Shown here: positions 15,351 to 23,599 of the stretch, one piece after another
How positions within the stretch are numbered: position 1 is the first letter of the stretch
Layout of the letters: every line of letters begins with the position of its first letter
Translations under genes and position numbers: made by a program
Notes under the pieces: model-generated
The model's input: only the letters and a program-made list of their open reading frames with translations
Database searches by the model: none
What the model was told of the DNA's origin: nothing
NCBI GenBank assembly: GCA_025809375.1
Contig: CP099514.1
Span: 1,116,001 to 1,180,000, forward strand
Reading direction: 5' to 3'
From: Bacillus zhangzhouensis
GTDB taxonomy: Bacteria; Bacillota; Bacilli; Bacillales; Bacillaceae
Length of the DNA stretch: 64,000 bases

Positions 15351-15363
15351 GCTTTTAGACGAA
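15335..15363 (+). promoter_or_regulatory. Candidate SigI-dependent autoregulatory promoter
   Basis: ACCCCC (15335-15340) and CGAA (15360-15363), the -35 and -10 elements reported for SigI promoters in B. subtilis, are separated by 19 bases and lie about 125 bases upstream of sigI. The -35 sits in the 3' arm of the ykoY terminator. The spacing has not been checked against known examples. Confidence 0.6.
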
Positions 15364-15488
15364 AGATTGTAAAGTAGATGATGACATACATGTCATAATT
15401 GAGTAACAGGAAATGAATTCCTCATTTCTTCCTTTGCGCTTCCCTCATAAATTAGCTATCATAAATGAGTAATATAGGGAGAACTGAG

Positions 15489-16244
15489 GTGAAACCATTG
15501 CTTAGCCTTTTGTTTAAAAAAGGAAAGAAAAAGCAAACATTAGAGCAGTCGGCTATCAGTGTTCAACAAGGTGATATCGAACTGCAAAATGCATTAATAG
15601 AGCAATACAAACCATTTGTCGCTAAGACGGTTTCATCCGTTTGTAAACGATATATAGATGAAAAAGATGATGAATTCAGCATAGGCTTAATTGCCTTTAA
15701 TGAAGCGATAGAAAAATACTCTGCCGAAAAAGGAAACTCACTGCTTGCTTTTGCAGAATTAATTATTAAAAGAAAAGTGATTGACTATATTCGAAAAGAA
15801 GCGAGAAATGCGCCAACGGTTCAAATGGACCTGCAAGAAAGTGAGAATGGCGAATACTCTCAAAGCATGATTGAAGCAGAGCTCTCTGCAAATGAATATA
15901 GGCGTTTAATTGAACAAGAACATAGAAGAGAAGAGATTGAACATTTTAAAGAACGATTGAAAGTATACGGTCTCACGTTTCAAGAGCTGCTTGAGCATTC
16001 ACCAAAGCATGCAGATGCCAGGCAGAATGCCATTAAAGTAGCCCATACTCTCGTTGAACACGATGAGCTGAGAACCATTTTATTTCAGAAAAAACAATTG
16101 CCGGTCAAACAGCTGGAAAAGCTAGTAGTAGTCAGCCGCAAAACGATTGAGAGAAATAGAAAATATATCATTGCGATGGCGATCATTATGACAGGTGATT
16201 ATGTGTATTTGAAAGATTACCTTAAAGGGGTGCTTAATTCATGA
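15489..16244 (+). CDS. sigI: Alternative sigma factor SigI
   Basis: Sigma-70-like factor of 251 residues for heat and cell-wall stress genes (in B. subtilis lytE, mreBH, bcrC). The conserved core reads PFVAKTVSSVCKRYIDEKDDEFSIGLIAFNEAIEKY and FAELIIKRKVIDYIRKEARN (region 2). The C-terminal DNA-binding part contains KQLPVKQLEKLVVVSRKTIERNRKYI. I chose GTG 15489: GGGAGA is 6 bases upstream and the product then starts MKPLLSLLF and is 251 residues long, as in B. subtilis. The last bases overlap rsgI (ATGA), so the two are translationally coupled. Confidence 0.94.
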   Translation: MKPLLSLLFKKGKKKQTLEQSAISVQQGDIELQNALIEQYKPFVAKTVSSVCKRYIDEKDDEFSIGLIAFNEAIEKYSAEKGNSLLAFAELIIKRKVIDYIRKEARNAPTVQMDLQESENGEYSQSMIEAELSANEYRRLIEQEHRREEIEHFKERLKVYGLTFQELLEHSPKHADARQNAIKVAHTLVEHDELRTILFQKKQLPVKQLEKLVVVSRKTIERNRKYIIAMAIIMTGDYVYLKDYLKGVLNS

Positions 16245-17422
16245 GAAGAGGCATTATAGTAGAGAAAAACAAAAAATATGTCACGCTGCTGACCCCTGAT
16301 GGACAATTTCTGCGGACAAAATATGAACAGCAAAACTATGAAATCGGCCAAGAAGTGACATTTCCGAATGAATCACGTCTCGAAAGAAAAAGAGCCGGTT
16401 TTTTTGACCTGCTTCGTTTACGTCCGTTAAATGCAGGAATCCTATCAATAGCAGCGATTATTGTCGTGATTTTTACTATGATGCCATCTTTCTCAAGTCA
16501 AAAAGCATATGCGTATATGACAATTGACATTAACCCAAGCTTTGAGCTGAAGCTTGATCACAATTATCAAGTGATCGATGTCACACCGCTGAATAAAGAT
16601 GCAAAGCAAGTATTGGCGGGTATGAAGGATTTGGAAAAAAACGACATGACCAAAGTTGTGCGGGATATTATAGATGACTGTGACAAAAAAGGATATGTGA
16701 ACGACTCTAAAAGTATTTATATTTCAACTGTTTATGAAAACAAGCAGGACAATACATATAAAACAAACGTAAAAAGCAAAATTAACACCATTTCTGGTGA
16801 ATATCAAAAACGCCATTATAAGTTGGAAACTGTGGAAAGTGATCTGGAAACAAGAGAAAAAGCTCAGAAGGAAGGCATTTCAACAGGAACATATATTAGA
16901 AATCAAGAAATGCAAGACAAAGAACAAGAAGACATCAAAAAGGATGAAGACGCAGCAGAGAACGATGCTGTGAAGGAAGAAGATCCTGAAAAACATGATG
17001 AAGAACAAGCAGATAAAGACAAACAAGAAGACGTAAAGACAGACGATAGCGAAGAGATGCAGCCAGATCAAGAGATTCCTGAAGCTGAGGACAAAGAGCA
17101 GCAGGAGGCAGAGAGGGAAGAGCAAGGATCTGTTCAAAAGCCTCAAAAACCTGATGATGATGAAAGCAAAGACAACAAGATAAAGGAAGAAAAGGGTCCT
17201 ATTTTCGATAAAGAGCAAAAAAAAAATCACTCAACTGATCCTGATGAAAGAAGATACTGGAATGGCACATCACGTGGTGATGCGGAAAAACACGCAAAAA
17301 AAAACGGCAGGGATCAGAACGATCCAGCCGCTGAACGAAAAAGAGAACATGCCAAGCAAAAAGGGAAAGGTGCACCATCTCCTTATCGCGGGAACCGGCA
17401 TGAGCACACATATGAACAATAA
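16241..17422 (+). CDS. rsgI: Anti-sigma factor RsgI
   Basis: Membrane anti-sigma factor that holds SigI until stress-triggered proteolysis. 393 residues: N-terminal cytoplasmic RsgI domain (RRGIIVEKNKKYVTLLTPDG, about 1-60), one membrane helix (about 66-84, GILSIAAIIVVIFTMM), an extracytoplasmic domain starting AYMTIDINPSFEL, and a long, very charged low-complexity tail (about 205-393, rich in E, D, K and Q). The Asn-Pro in DINPS is the self-cleavage site described for RsgI homologues. The tail is repetitive and probably disordered, reaching into the wall. It overlaps sigI by 4 bases. Confidence 0.93.
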   Translation: MRRGIIVEKNKKYVTLLTPDGQFLRTKYEQQNYEIGQEVTFPNESRLERKRAGFFDLLRLRPLNAGILSIAAIIVVIFTMMPSFSSQKAYAYMTIDINPSFELKLDHNYQVIDVTPLNKDAKQVLAGMKDLEKNDMTKVVRDIIDDCDKKGYVNDSKSIYISTVYENKQDNTYKTNVKSKINTISGEYQKRHYKLETVESDLETREKAQKEGISTGTYIRNQEMQDKEQEDIKKDEDAAENDAVKEEDPEKHDEEQADKDKQEDVKTDDSEEMQPDQEIPEAEDKEQQEAEREEQGSVQKPQKPDDDESKDNKIKEEKGPIFDKEQKKNHSTDPDERRYWNGTSRGDAEKHAKKNGRDQNDPAAERKREHAKQKGKGAPSPYRGNRHEHTYEQ

Positions 17423-17423
17423 A

Positions 17424-17450
17424 AAAACGCCAGAATAGTTCCGGCGTATT
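17424..17450 (-). terminator. Terminator between rsgI and sspD
   Basis: ACGCC..GGCGT stem; the minus strand has seven T residues after it, so it mainly serves sspD and more weakly rsgI. Confidence 0.7.
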
Positions 17451-17461
17451 TCACCATGTCG

Positions 17462-17656
17462 TTATTTAGATTGACTGCCCATTTGTGATTGAGCCTGTTG
17501 AACGAGTCTTTTTGTGATTTCACCGCCAACAGAACCGTTCGCACGTGAGACTGTATCTGAACCGAGAGTGACGCCAAATTCTTGAGCGATCTCGTATTTA
17601 AATTGATCTAAAGCTTGTTCTACTCCTGGAACAAGGAGTTGATTTCGATTTGCCAT
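17462..17656 (-). CDS. sspD: Alpha/beta-type small acid-soluble spore protein SspD
   Basis: 64-residue SASP that coats and protects DNA in the dormant spore. The family signatures are present: a first motif in [17 protein letters not shown] with the GPR protease cleavage context (YEIAQEFG), and the second, [17 protein letters not shown] chose the ATG at 17656, just downstream of AAGGAGGAGG, which gives the B. subtilis length. Expression is expected in the forespore under SigG; I did not identify that promoter. Confidence 0.94.
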   Translation of the reverse strand: MANRNQLLVPGVEQALDQFKYEIAQEFGVTLGSDTVSRANGSVGGEITKRLVQQAQSQMGSQSK

Positions 17657-17743
17657 GTTCATCCTCCTCCTTTCAACCTCATGTTTGTCGCGCCTTCTTA
17701 TTTTGAAAAAAAAGCCGTACATTTATGCTGGCAATTGCTGTAC

Positions 17744-17774
17744 AAAAAAACCGAGGTGATGAAGGTCACCTCGG
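17744..17774 (-). terminator. Terminator of ykrK
   Basis: CCGAGGTGA/TCACCTCGG stem followed on the minus strand by seven T residues. Confidence 0.88.
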
Positions 17775-17782
17775 GTTCTTAT

Positions 17783-18493
17783 TTATCCTTTATTCAGCTG
17801 CAGCGTATTATACATCATTTCTTGAGCTGTACTTTGCAAATGAGAAGTAAATACAGAGAAAACGGTAGAACTGATAATACCTTTAATCAAATTCCATTGG
17901 CTCTTCGTCAATTCTGTAAACTTTTCATGGAGCTTGTCTGTCTGCTCCTCAGTTATTTCTCGTAAATTTGTTTCCTTTAATGGAAATTGTGTATGATGAT
18001 AAATAAAATCAAGGACGTGCGCATATGCTTCATAAAAACGGATTGGACTAATAAGATCATCTGTTCGATCTGTGATGGTGTTAAACAAGGCAGATAAGAT
18101 CATACGAATGGTATCGAAGTCAAAAACTGATTTTAAATCCCTGACAATTAATAAAATAACGACTTGATCAATAGAGTACTTCTTACCAAGCTCTGGATGG
18201 CCGATCATATCTTTAATATCACGTTTGATCCAATTTTGAATCGCCGTCGATTTAAGAGAAGTCAGCTCACACAAGTTGCCAAGTTCAACAATTTCATTTG
18301 TAGAAAGACCATGCTCTGATTTTTGCTTCCGCCGTTCAAGCTTCTCAAAAAAAGCCGGAATCTTTAATTCATCATAATCCTTGCCATTTTTTACAGATCG
18401 TTTCAAAAGCTGAAGCGGAGTCAGATCTCCCTCTCCTTTTAGAGAATACAGAAGTCTTGTCATGTCAATTCTCGTTAATTTAAAAGTAACCAT
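17783..18493 (-). CDS. ykrK: Repressor of htpX, YkrK (DUF1836)
   Basis: 236 residues, all-alpha with a MerR-like N-terminal helix-turn-helix segment (LKSTAIQNWIKRDIKDMIGHPELGKKYSIDQVVILLIVRDLK, described here by its pattern: TAIQNWIKRD then KYSIDQVV). In B. subtilis, YkrK represses the adjacent divergent htpX gene together with Rok. No membrane segments. The start is the ATG at 18493 behind GAGGTGG. The divergent position next to htpX supports the same role here. Confidence 0.85.
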   Translation of the reverse strand: MVTFKLTRIDMTRLLYSLKGEGDLTPLQLLKRSVKNGKDYDELKIPAFFEKLERRKQKSEHGLSTNEIVELGNLCELTSLKSTAIQNWIKRDIKDMIGHPELGKKYSIDQVVILLIVRDLKSVFDFDTIRMILSALFNTITDRTDDLISPIRFYEAYAHVLDFIYHHTQFPLKETNLREITEEQTDKLHEKFTELTKSQWNLIKGIISSTVFSVFTSHLQSTAQEMMYNTLQLNKG

Positions 18494-18771
18494 GTTCCAC
18501 CTCATTTGTACGTTAAAACGTGATTATTGATCTAATTCAACATCATAGTCTCTTTTTGATGAAAATGCAAAATAAACTCAAAATCAGGCCGGCGTGTCAC
18601 AATTTGTTCACTTTCCTGCTGGGACACATGTCGTAAATATTGATGTGATGGGGCTTTAGACGTTATGATAAACAAAGAAAGTGATTCCTTTTTCCTTGCA
18701 ATTTGAGACGTTTATTTTTATAATTTTATTAATAAGTTCATTTGAACTTAATATGACAGCGGAGGTTATGT

Positions 18772-19671
18772 ATGGGTAAGAGAATATTTCTGTTTATATT
18801 AACGAACATTCTTGTTATCACTACGATTGGTATTGTACTGTCGGTTATAAGTGCAGCAACTGGTGTTGGATCTTATATAGGAGCAGACGGTGGAATTAAT
18901 ATTGTTGCACTGTTAGTATTCAGTGCAGTTGTTGGTTTTGTTGGCTCGTTTATGTCACTCGCAATGTCTCGCTGGATGGCAAAAATGATGATGGGTGTAC
19001 GTGTGTTAAATCCAGAAAAGGATTCATTAACATATGACGAGCAGCAGCTTGTTGACCGCGTGCACAGACTTTCAAGAGCAGCAGGCCTCTCTAAAATGCC
19101 TGAAGTTGGTATTTATCAATCATCTGAAGTAAATGCTTTTGCAACAGGTCCTTCAAAGAGAAGATCACTTGTTGCGGTATCAACTGGACTGCTTCATGAA
19201 ATGGATGATGCAGCAGTTGAAGGTGTAATCGCCCACGAAGTCGCTCACGTTGCGAATGGTGACATGGTCACGATGACACTGCTTCAAGGGATCGTCAACA
19301 CGTTCGTTGTGTTCCTTTCAAGAATTGCGGCATGGATCGCAAGCCGTTTTGTTTCACGTGAAGAGCTTGTGCCGATTGTTCACTTTATCGCTGTGATTGT
19401 TTTCCAAATCATTTTCTCTATTCTAGGAAGCCTTGTCGTGTTTGCATATTCTAGACACCGTGAATTCCATGCAGACCGCGGCGGAGCCGACCTTGCAGGT
19501 AAAGACAAAATGATTCATGCACTTCGTTCACTTGAGGCGTACACGTCAAGAATCAAAGATGATGATCAAACATCAGTCGCTACGCTGAAAATCAGCGGTA
19601 AACGAAAAGCGTCTCTTTTCTCAACACACCCTGATTTAAACGAAAGAATCAGAAGACTAGAAGCAAAATAA
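18772..19671 (+). CDS. htpX: Membrane zinc metalloprotease HtpX
   Basis: M48-family heat-shock protease for quality control of membrane proteins, 299 residues. There are four membrane helices (about 5-25, 38-58, 165-185, 200-222) and the zinc site [10 protein letters not shown] (HEXXH, about residue 155), with the third ligand Glu in [11 protein letters not shown]. The start follows GCGGAGGT. The 278-base gap to ykrK is very AT-rich, consistent with Rok binding as described in B. subtilis. Confidence 0.95.
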   Translation: MGKRIFLFILTNILVITTIGIVLSVISAATGVGSYIGADGGINIVALLVFSAVVGFVGSFMSLAMSRWMAKMMMGVRVLNPEKDSLTYDEQQLVDRVHRLSRAAGLSKMPEVGIYQSSEVNAFATGPSKRRSLVAVSTGLLHEMDDAAVEGVIAHEVAHVANGDMVTMTLLQGIVNTFVVFLSRIAAWIASRFVSREELVPIVHFIAVIVFQIIFSILGSLVVFAYSRHREFHADRGGADLAGKDKMIHALRSLEAYTSRIKDDDQTSVATLKISGKRKASLFSTHPDLNERIRRLEAK

Positions 19672-19682
19672 GAAAGACGAAA

Positions 19683-19715
19683 AGACATTCTTTGACAGGA
19701 TGTCTTTTTCTTTTT
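19683..19715 (+). terminator. Terminator of htpX
   Basis: AGACATTC..GATGTCT stem followed by TTTTCTTTTT. Confidence 0.75.
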
Positions 19716-19815
19716 GATGAAAAAGAAAATAAAGCATAAAATAGCTTTAAAATCATGTCTCTTTTCATTAAAATGATAAAGGTATCCGAAAAGATAGATA
19801 AAAGAAGGAATGACA

Positions 19816-21162
19816 ATGAATCCGATAAAAAAGCTGATTGACCGGCTGTCAGCGTTTCAGTTGATTGCCCTTTATTATTTTCTTGCTGTGACCGTGTCGT
19901 TTATTCTTCTCAGCCTGCCAGTGGCTCATCAAGAGGGAGTGAAATGGACATTCATTGATGCCTTATTCACAGCGGTGAGTGCTGTAAGTGTCACAGGACT
20001 GACTGTTGTCGACACCTCACAAACATTTAGTGTGACAGGGATGTGGATCCTTGCGTTTGTTTTGCAAATCGGAGGCATTGGCATTATGACGCTCGGTACC
20101 TTCGTATGGCTGGTCATGCGAAAAAGAATTGGCATTAAAGAAAGAAAGCTGATCATGGCAGATCAAAACCAGAGCACTTTATCTGGAATTGTGAAACTAA
20201 TGAAGCAGGTTTTATATTTAATCTTGCTGATTGAGTTTGTCGGCGGTCTGATTTTAAGCATGTATTTTCTCAAATATTATGATGTGCAAGAGGCTTTCTT
20301 ACATGGCTTCTTCTCGAGTATTAGTGCGACGACCAATGGGGGCTTCGATATTACAGGGAACTCGCTTATCCCTTACAAAGATGATTATTTCGTCCAATTT
20401 ATTACAATGCTACTGATCATCTTTGGAGCGATTGGTTTTCCTGTGCTCGTGGAAGTAAAGGATTATTTGTTCAATCCGAACCGAAAGCACGCATCGTTTT
20501 CATTGTTTACAAAAATTACAACGATCACGTTCGGCGCCCTTGTCGTTGTTGGAGCAATTGGAATATATGCACTTGAAGCCGGGTTTAGCTTCGTAGGAAA
20601 AAGCTGGCATGAAATCTTGTTTTATTCTTTGTTCCAATCGACTGCAACAAGAAGCGGGGGACTGACAACGTTAGATATAACGCAGCTAACGGAACCGACG
20701 CTTTTATTTTTATGTATGCTCATGTTTATCGGGGCTTCCCCAAGCTCTGTGGGGGGCGGAATTCGGACAACTACGTTTGCCCTTAATTTATTGGCATTGT
20801 TTCATTTTGCTAGGGGAAATAAGTCCATTAAAATCTTCAAAAGAGAGCTTCATCAAGCGGATATTAATAAATCACTTATAGTGACAATGATGGCCTTTCT
20901 TTTGGTGTTTGGCGCTACGTTCTTGTTATCCTTGACAGAGCATAATACACTTCTTGAAAATTTATTTGAAGTTTGCTCTGCATTCGGAACAACAGGGCTG
21001 TCGCTTGGAATCACCTCTGACCTCACTGTGTTCGGTAAATGTATCATCATGGTCGTTATGTTTATTGGACGGATCGGCATCCCAAGCTTCTTATATTTAA
21101 TTGGCCGAAGAGAAAGCGAAGCGAATTATCATTATCCGAAAGAGCGTGTCATCATCGGCTAA
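19816..21162 (+). CDS. ktrD: Potassium channel subunit KtrD
   Basis: Membrane subunit of the low-affinity KtrCD K+ uptake system, 448 residues. The Trk/Ktr fold of four M1-P-M2 repeats shows selectivity-filter glycines in AVSVTGLTVVD, SATTNGGFDITG, STATRSGGLTTLD and AFGTTGLSLG. I chose ATG 19816, six bases after AAGAAGGAA. The regulatory RCK subunit KtrC is not in this window. Confidence 0.94.
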   Translation: MNPIKKLIDRLSAFQLIALYYFLAVTVSFILLSLPVAHQEGVKWTFIDALFTAVSAVSVTGLTVVDTSQTFSVTGMWILAFVLQIGGIGIMTLGTFVWLVMRKRIGIKERKLIMADQNQSTLSGIVKLMKQVLYLILLIEFVGGLILSMYFLKYYDVQEAFLHGFFSSISATTNGGFDITGNSLIPYKDDYFVQFITMLLIIFGAIGFPVLVEVKDYLFNPNRKHASFSLFTKITTITFGALVVVGAIGIYALEAGFSFVGKSWHEILFYSLFQSTATRSGGLTTLDITQLTEPTLLFLCMLMFIGASPSSVGGGIRTTTFALNLLALFHFARGNKSIKIFKRELHQADINKSLIVTMMAFLLVFGATFLLSLTEHNTLLENLFEVCSAFGTTGLSLGITSDLTVFGKCIIMVVMFIGRIGIPSFLYLIGRRESEANYHYPKERVIIG

Positions 21163-21191
21163 ACAGCATTCCAAGCGAATGCTGTTTTTTT
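21162..21191 (+). terminator. Terminator of ktrD
   Basis: AACAGCATTC/GAATGCTGTT stem with a CAAGC loop and seven T residues, starting at the stop codon. Confidence 0.88.
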
Positions 21192-21259
21192 ATTTCCATT
21201 ATCTAACTGGCTAAATCACATGGGATGTTCGCAATCTATAGGTAAGAGGTGAACGAGAC

Positions 21260-21778
21260 GTGCTGGATGTGTTATGGAAAGCGATTGTTATGCTGTTAGT
21301 CGGTACATTGCTGCTGAGAATAGCAGGGCCTAAATCCATTAGTCAATTAACTGTACAACAAACAGTGATCATGATTTCAATCGGATCAATTATTATCCAA
21401 CCCTTTATTGAACATAATTTACTTGAAACCATTTCTGCAGCCGCTATCTTTATTGTGGCACTTGTCATTATGGAAAAGCTGTCGATACAATCAGATTTCT
21501 TTGAAAAATTGCTTTCAGGGAAATCGGTCGTGATTTTACAGGATGGCAAAATGCTTGATCATAAGCTGAAGAAAACAAGGCTCACAAGGGACGAATTTAA
21601 AATGCGTTTAAAGCAGCAAGGCATCACTGATATCAGCTGTCTCAAAAGAGCCACGTTAGAAGCCAATGGACAAATTGGCTATGAGTTAAAACCGGAGGAA
21701 AAGCCAGTGACGGTCAAGCAAATGAAGGAACTTTTTGACCAATTAAGAGAAGAACTAAACCTGTTAAAAAAGGATTGA
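21260..21778 (+). CDS. DUF421 membrane protein
   Basis: 172 residues from a GTG start 8 bases after GAGGTG. Three membrane helices (about 5-20, 32-50, 55-75) are followed by a cytoplasmic domain with the family hallmark SVVILQDGKMLDHKLKKTRLT and LKQQGITDISCLKRATLEANGQIG. It belongs to the YetF/YkjA/YdfR group (DUF421), found in Bacillus envelopes; several are sporulation-linked. The biochemical role is not known. Two small genes follow closely. Confidence 0.85.
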   Translation: MLDVLWKAIVMLLVGTLLLRIAGPKSISQLTVQQTVIMISIGSIIIQPFIEHNLLETISAAAIFIVALVIMEKLSIQSDFFEKLLSGKSVVILQDGKMLDHKLKKTRLTRDEFKMRLKQQGITDISCLKRATLEANGQIGYELKPEEKPVTVKQMKELFDQLREELNLLKKD

Positions 21779-21784
21779 TTTCAG

Positions 21785-21949
21785 ATGAAAAGAAAAGCAG
21801 CGAAAAACGAAGCATTAACAAATAATATGACCCCGACAGAAAGTATGGCACATGATCAAGGACAAACCCAATTTGACGAACAATCAAGAGATCGTCAGGC
21901 AAATCGAAATTCTCATAAAGGAAAACAAGGAGGGGCATCTCGTGACTAA
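21785..21949 (+). CDS. Small hydrophilic protein of 54 residues
   Basis: Starts at ATG 21785, 6 bases after the DUF421 gene, with AAAGGA about 10 bases upstream. The product is very polar, rich in Q, N, K, R and D (KNEALTNNMTPTESMAHDQG), with no cysteine and no hydrophobic core, somewhat like gamma-type or minor spore proteins. It overlaps the next gene by 8 bases in another frame. A spore role is a guess from composition only. Confidence 0.65.
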   Translation: MKRKAAKNEALTNNMTPTESMAHDQGQTQFDEQSRDRQANRNSHKGKQGGASRD

Positions 21950-22115
21950 GAAGCATGTGAAGAGCAAAGAGATGAAGGAGCATAAAAAGCCAATGGACCC
22001 AGATATTTTAGAAGAGGAATTTGGCAGTGAGCTTGGGGATATCAACAGCAGCAAATGGATTGATACGTTGATGAAACCAAAGAAAGATGGTGGATGTAAG
22101 CAGAATAAGAAATAG
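21942..22115 (+). CDS. Small charged protein of 57 residues
   Basis: GTG start at 21942, 7 bases after AAGGAGGGG, overlapping the end of the previous gene by 8 bases. The product has a Lys/Glu-rich start (KKHVKSKEMKEHKKP), an acidic middle (DILEEEFGSELGDIN) and SSKWIDTLMKPKK. The coupled start, strong ribosome binding site and coherent composition support a real gene. Family not recognised. Confidence 0.65.
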   Translation: MTKKHVKSKEMKEHKKPMDPDILEEEFGSELGDINSSKWIDTLMKPKKDGGCKQNKK

Positions 22116-22118
22116 AAA

Positions 22119-22141
22119 AAACAATCCAATAAGGATCGTTT
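22119..22141 (+). repeat. Left terminator copy flanking repeat-element copy 2
   Basis: AAACAATCC AATA AGGATCGTTT, the terminator hairpin of the small gene. It recurs at 22264-22286 with two mismatches, so the whole hairpin is duplicated around the element. Confidence 0.8.
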
Positions 22142-22263
22142 CAGCGTGCACGAATGACCAATTCGCTCCTCGCCAGTGCTCGCCATTTCTAGGGCTGCAA
22201 AAGGTTTTCTATCACGCTGAAAAGAAAGACAAAGGGCTAAAATCAATATCATTTTAGCCCTTT
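22142..22263 (+). repeat. Dispersed structured repeat, copy 2 (3' truncated)
   Basis: 122 bases beginning CAGCGTG, with CTAGGGCTGCAAAAGG, TATCACGCTGAAAAG and the hairpin GACAAAGGGCTAAAAT/ATTTTAGCCCTTT. It lacks the final GTCAACAATCTG seen in copies 3 and 4. It lies between the convergent small gene and ykrP, bracketed by two copies of a terminator hairpin. Confidence 0.85.
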
Positions 22264-22286
22264 AAACGATCCAATAAGGATTGTTT
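22264..22286 (+). repeat. Right terminator copy flanking repeat-element copy 2
   Basis: AAACGATCC AATA AGGATTGTTT followed by more T residues. It still forms a terminator and ends 2 bases from the ykrP stop codon. Confidence 0.8.
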
Positions 22287-22287
22287 T

Positions 22288-23307
22288 TTATTTGATATAA
22301 CTCCCTTGCCTGCCGGTGATCGTTCGCATGAGATTGTTCATTTTGAGTTCAATCACTGGCTGTGCAACGGTTTTGACAAAAGTGCTGGACAGGGTAAAGG
22401 TTAACAGAATGGTGAGCAGCAACAAAATAAGTACACTTGCTGTATTTAGCGCCCAGTCATCAAACCAAGTGGTTCTTAGCAGCTTGATCACAAAGCCATG
22501 TAATAAATAAACATATAACGTTCTTGTTCCCCATTTTGTAAAGAAGAAACGGCGTGTGGGAACTAATGCAAAGAAGCTGAATGTAGCGCCAAATGCAAGC
22601 AAATACCATGCCATTCGTTTTATCGCCGCAATCATTCCTTCATCTCCTAGAGAAGCATAGGACTTTGAACCAAATAAGAAGGAATAATCAAATTCATAGA
22701 AGTAGCAAAACAGGAAGACAGCTATTAATACAAAAAGTGCTGCGAGTTTTCCTTTGCTTGTACGGATGAATTCAAAATGCTGCTTTTTTAAATAAAATCC
22801 AGCTAAAAACATAGGCAAAAAGACAAACGTACGTGATAAGCTGAGTGTATTGCTGATGCTGTCGACGTAACCGACAAGTAATGCAATCGATAAACTGACG
22901 ATCATCGCCCAGTGGAACGGCAGTTTTGAAAAAGGGATAAGCAGCAAGTTCCAAAAGAATAAACTAATTAGAAACCATAAGGACCATTGCGGATCAATGG
23001 GATTTAAATTGGCCATGCTTTGATCCTGTAAGAGATAATAGTAAATCGAATAGATCACCTGAAAGATTAAATATGGGATGAGCAGCTTAACGGCGACTTT
23101 TTTCATAAAGCCCGGTTTTCTAAACCCTTTTGCAAAAAAGCCAGAAACTAAAATAAAGGCGGGCATGTGAAAGGTATAAATAAACTTGTATAAATAGAGC
23201 ATCCAATCATTATCATGAATGAATGATCGTAACAAATGACCAAAAACCACAAGGAAAATCAGAAGAAATTTCGCATTATCAAAATAACTATCTCGTGAAG
23301 ATGTCAT
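22288..23307 (-). CDS. ykrP: Acyltransferase-3 family membrane protein YkrP
   Basis: About 339 residues with ten membrane helices, acyltransferase family 3 (fucose 4-O-acetylase/OatA-like). The N-terminal motif [22 protein letters not shown] contains the conserved His (about 20), and [17 protein letters not shown] is the second signature. It probably O-acetylates a sugar or cell-wall compound; the substrate is unknown. The start is the ATG at 23307 behind AGGAAAGGTGAT; an upstream extension has no ribosome binding site. It sits between ktrD and kinE, as in B. subtilis. Confidence 0.88.
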   Translation of the reverse strand: MTSSRDSYFDNAKFLLIFLVVFGHLLRSFIHDNDWMLYLYKFIYTFHMPAFILVSGFFAKGFRKPGFMKKVAVKLLIPYLIFQVIYSIYYYLLQDQSMANLNPIDPQWSLWFLISLFFWNLLLIPFSKLPFHWAMIVSLSIALLVGYVDSISNTLSLSRTFVFLPMFLAGFYLKKQHFEFIRTSKGKLAALFVLIAVFLFCYFYEFDYSFLFGSKSYASLGDEGMIAAIKRMAWYLLAFGATFSFFALVPTRRFFFTKWGTRTLYVYLLHGFVIKLLRTTWFDDWALNTASVLILLLLTILLTFTLSSTFVKTVAQPVIELKMNNLMRTITGRQGSYIK

Positions 23308-23599
23308 AACATCACCTTTCCTGCTCAATTTCAAACATAAATGTTCTAAGTGCACTGTTCCCTTATTTGGCTCATTCTAAAATACATTTTGGCTCAATTC
23401 GCTATTTGATGTAAAATTGTAGAACGGTTGTAAAAGAATCGTAAGAAAAGTGAATCGTTATACAATCCTGTCATCCAAATGAAATAAATGAGACAGTCTT
23501 CGTGTAAAAAGTTATCTTTTTTTATGAGTCGAATGAAGGAACAATGAAAATGTTGTAGAAATATTGTAGAGGAATGAGGCTGGAAAGGAGTGTATGAGA

